From: Oikopleura dioica
Taxonomy: Eukaryota; Chordata; Appendicularia; Copelata; Oikopleuridae
Assembly (NCBI GenBank): GCA_907165135.1
Contig: OU015568.1
Span: 4,968,501 to 5,032,500, forward strand
Reading direction: 5' to 3'
DNA: 64,000 nucleotides
A program made the position numbers and the translations under genes. Below the pieces are notes generated by a model that saw nothing but the letters and a program-made list of their open reading frames with translations, did not search any database and was not told the DNA's origin. Numbering within the stretch: the first letter of the stretch is position 1; each line of letters starts with the position of its first letter. Positions 61,800 through 64,000 of the stretch are shown here, piece by piece.

Positions 61800-64000
61800 A
61801 GAGCTTCTTTTCTGCTGTAAAAATATTTGATGCACCTGCTACGCATTGCCTTCAACCTTTCAATTCCATATCTGCTTTTTTCTTTTATTCTTTATCTTAT
61901 AAATATAAAATGCAAACTATCAAAAAATCAAACGAGTTGTCATATTGAGGTTTTGAGCTCAAAAATAATCGATAGTAAATTCAAGAGTCAAATTGTTACT
62001 GAAGCAGGAAACTAAAATTACAGAAAAAACTATTGAAATTCTTGAATTTTTCATATTTTTATCTTAATTTCTATTTTTTATCATCAATTCGTTCTTTTTC
62101 CCAGAAATTTAACCCTGAAAGATGAAGAGCCGTCGAAATTCCATGGGAAGCGCGTAAAATGCGTCCGTTCCGCTCCATCCACTGTTCAAAGCTATCTTCC
62201 GCTTGCGTTAGGCAACTCGTTAGGCGCGGCGGGGCCGTTCCGCGGCGCGCGCTTTTGAAAAGCCGAAGCACGCGCATCGTCGAAATACACCTGTCAATCC
62301 GGAAGTCCGATCGACTCTTTATGACATGATTTATGGGACAGATTAGGTCTTATGCTCAATTTATCTGGCTAAAAATCGAATAGAATAATTCAGGAACAAT
62401 TTTATTTTGCGAAAAAAGAACAAAAAAAAACTGTCAGTTGAGAGCTTTTCTTTTGAAGATCGAGTATCTGCTCGTCACGTGAGCGCGATAATGCCAGTTT
62501 CGAAAAGCCGCGTCTTTCGTTGATCCGTCTGTAGTCCCGCTCATTTTTGCCCTGTAATGAGGCGTAAAACTCCCCCTCGAGCTTCCCCCTTGTTGTTCCT
62601 TCTTTTGAGTCACATGATTTGATGTGTAATCGGTGGACAGGACGGATGTCCGACTGACAGGCGCGAGAATAAACGGGTGCGATTAGTAAGTTTGGGAAAT
62701 TTGAAAATTTGAAAATTGGAAAATTGACTTCCTGTTTTCCTTAGAGTTACTCAACTGGAGAAATTATCTGCATTAATTAGTATCTCACGAAAAATTTTCC
62801 TTCCAAGCTTCGAATCTTTATTCTCGAACAATCATCAAACAAGAAACTCATCATCCACGCGATCAAAAAGACGTCGCCAATTACAGTTACGCAGAACACT
62901 TTTCCTTGGAAGGCGGCGTGCGTCCACGAGCGTGGCCGGCGTCAACGTCGTGAGTTCAGGTTCCGTCGCAGCGCCGAAATCGAAGAATCAGGTTTCATCG
63001 CCAGAACGCTCGTGCGTCCATCAGATACTGTTTCATTACTGTTTTTTATAGAATAGGACAGAACTCAATTGACAATTGATATCAGAAAAAAAGGTCGAAA
63101 TGACTTTGATTTGACCTTTGATATTGAAAATTAAGGGTGTCACTTGTCTATTTCTTTGAAAAAAGCGACCATAAAGGTCAGGTTTCCATAAAAAATTTCT
63201 TTAAAATTATTTTTTTTTCAACGATTGTGATTTTAACGACCGTTTTTCAGGCTTGAAAAGCGCATTTCCTGAAAGTTCACCATCTAACATTTTAATTTCA
63301 ATTTCAATTGGTTTTTTTGATGCAATGACTTGACGCCTGCCATAACTTTCCGTCAGCTCTCTCCCACTGCGCGTGCTTCTGTCATGTGGCTGATTTGATT
63401 TAGAACCTCACTCGTGGAAAGAATCTCATTTTCAAACCCTTCCAAATTGAAAACGTCAACAATAAAAATTCTCCGCAAAAACCGCTCGGAAAACATGTAA
63501 AAAAAGGACTGCTTCTGAAGAAAGGTACTCAAAACACAAACAAGCGGCTAAAAGAAACAATTGTTAAAAGAGGCATGAAATTTTCACACGTGTACTTTCA
63601 AAGGAAAAACCAGCGGTACGACTAAAAGGGAGGAGTTGAGATCTGTTGCATGAATTTTACGCTTGGAGTTTTTGTTCGAGATCTGAAGATGATTTGTTTT
63701 GGTAACTGGAGAAACTTGTTCTTTTGAGGAAACTCGTTGACTCATGAATATTTTCAGTAATGAAGAAAATCGTCGAGTTTTTTGCAATTTCAATATGATA
63801 GTGACATCCTTATTCTAGCTTATTTTTTGCCTTTTACTTATTCTACCCATCATTAAAGTTGTGACACCGTTATTTTATTTTCTACTTCCCCTAATAAAGC
63901 CAACCCTAAACCCTTCTCTTAAGTCGTACTGTTTGTATTACAGTAAAAATGACTCATACTTACCCGTAATATTGCTAACGCTAACCCTTACCCTACATTC
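61800..64000. other. Gene-poor region downstream of Hes
   Basis: The Hes 3' UTR (AATATAAA near 61903) is followed by 2.1 kb with no supported gene, RNA or repeat. Short stretches such as TCACGTGA (62475) are E-box-like. The window end has CCCTAA-like fragments (63902-63996). Confidence 0.4.

Noticed and set aside
63902-64000. Telomeric repeat at the window end
   Set aside because: Only scattered CCCTAA-like fragments, not a tandem array.
1-64000. CRISPR arrays, bacterial operons, rRNA genes
   Set aside because: None seen; spliced genes and eukaryotic families rule out a prokaryotic reading.

Overview
This is eukaryotic DNA with an extremely compact layout. Typical introns are 31-50 nt, neighbouring genes often lie tens to a few hundred bases apart, and one gene train (TRX-like protein, unknown protein, REXO2) has 41-54 nt between stop and next start, as in trans-spliced operons. 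Several introns fit only GC-AG or GA-AG splicing. Gene content is animal and chordate-like (selenoprotein SEPHS2, GRAMD1/Aster, MYCBP, Derlin, REXO2, CD225 protein, B4GALT, Hes). Together this points to a larvacean tunicate such as Oikopleura; the species is inferred, not proven.

Region 1 (1 to about 16.7 kb) is a Maverick/Polinton-type virus-like DNA element, with its left end possibly outside the window. It carries a family B DNA polymerase split into two genes, a probable double jelly-roll major capsid protein, a DDE integrase with a chromatin-binding-type tail, an FtsK/HerA-like packaging ATPase, and several unrecognised proteins. Most of these genes contain one short GT-AG intron and several have their own TATA box. 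Same-strand overlapping open frames occur in two places, and at least two genes have single-base frame breaks. No terminal inverted repeats or maturation protease were found.

Region 2 (17 to 31.9 kb) holds a 61-aa gene, a kelch-repeat protein, a 64-aa putative secreted protein and an MFS (spinster-like) transporter. A tandem duplication of about 3 kb follows, carrying a GT31 beta-1,3-glycosyltransferase and the 3' part of a beta-1,4-galactosyltransferase (B4GALT). Both GT31 copies are broken, one by a stop codon and the other by a hAT-type element plus a frameshift. The outer B4GALT is intact. A 1.8-kb spacer and two unrecognised small genes complete the region.

Region 3 (32 to 51.3 kb) is a dense gene array, almost all on the minus strand. 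It contains a two-domain serine protease with a dead first domain, a Derlin, an EXD1-like LSM/exonuclease protein, and SEPHS2 with an in-frame UGA (Sec) codon and a SECIS element. It continues with GRAMD1/Aster, the three-gene operon-like cluster, a putative CaaX-ended membrane protein on the plus strand, a short-chain dehydrogenase and a CD225/dispanin protein.

Region 4 (51.4 to 54.7 kb) is a recently inserted Penelope-like retroelement (reverse transcriptase plus GIY-YIG nuclease). It has a 12-bp target duplication, a perfect 236-bp inverted repeat at its 5' end, and hammerhead-ribozyme-like motifs in its terminal repeats. Region 5 (55 to 64 kb) holds MYCBP, a 74-aa gene, a 5-kb gene-poor stretch with several short inverted-repeat elements, and a single-exon Hes-type repressor followed by 2.2 kb without recognisable genes.
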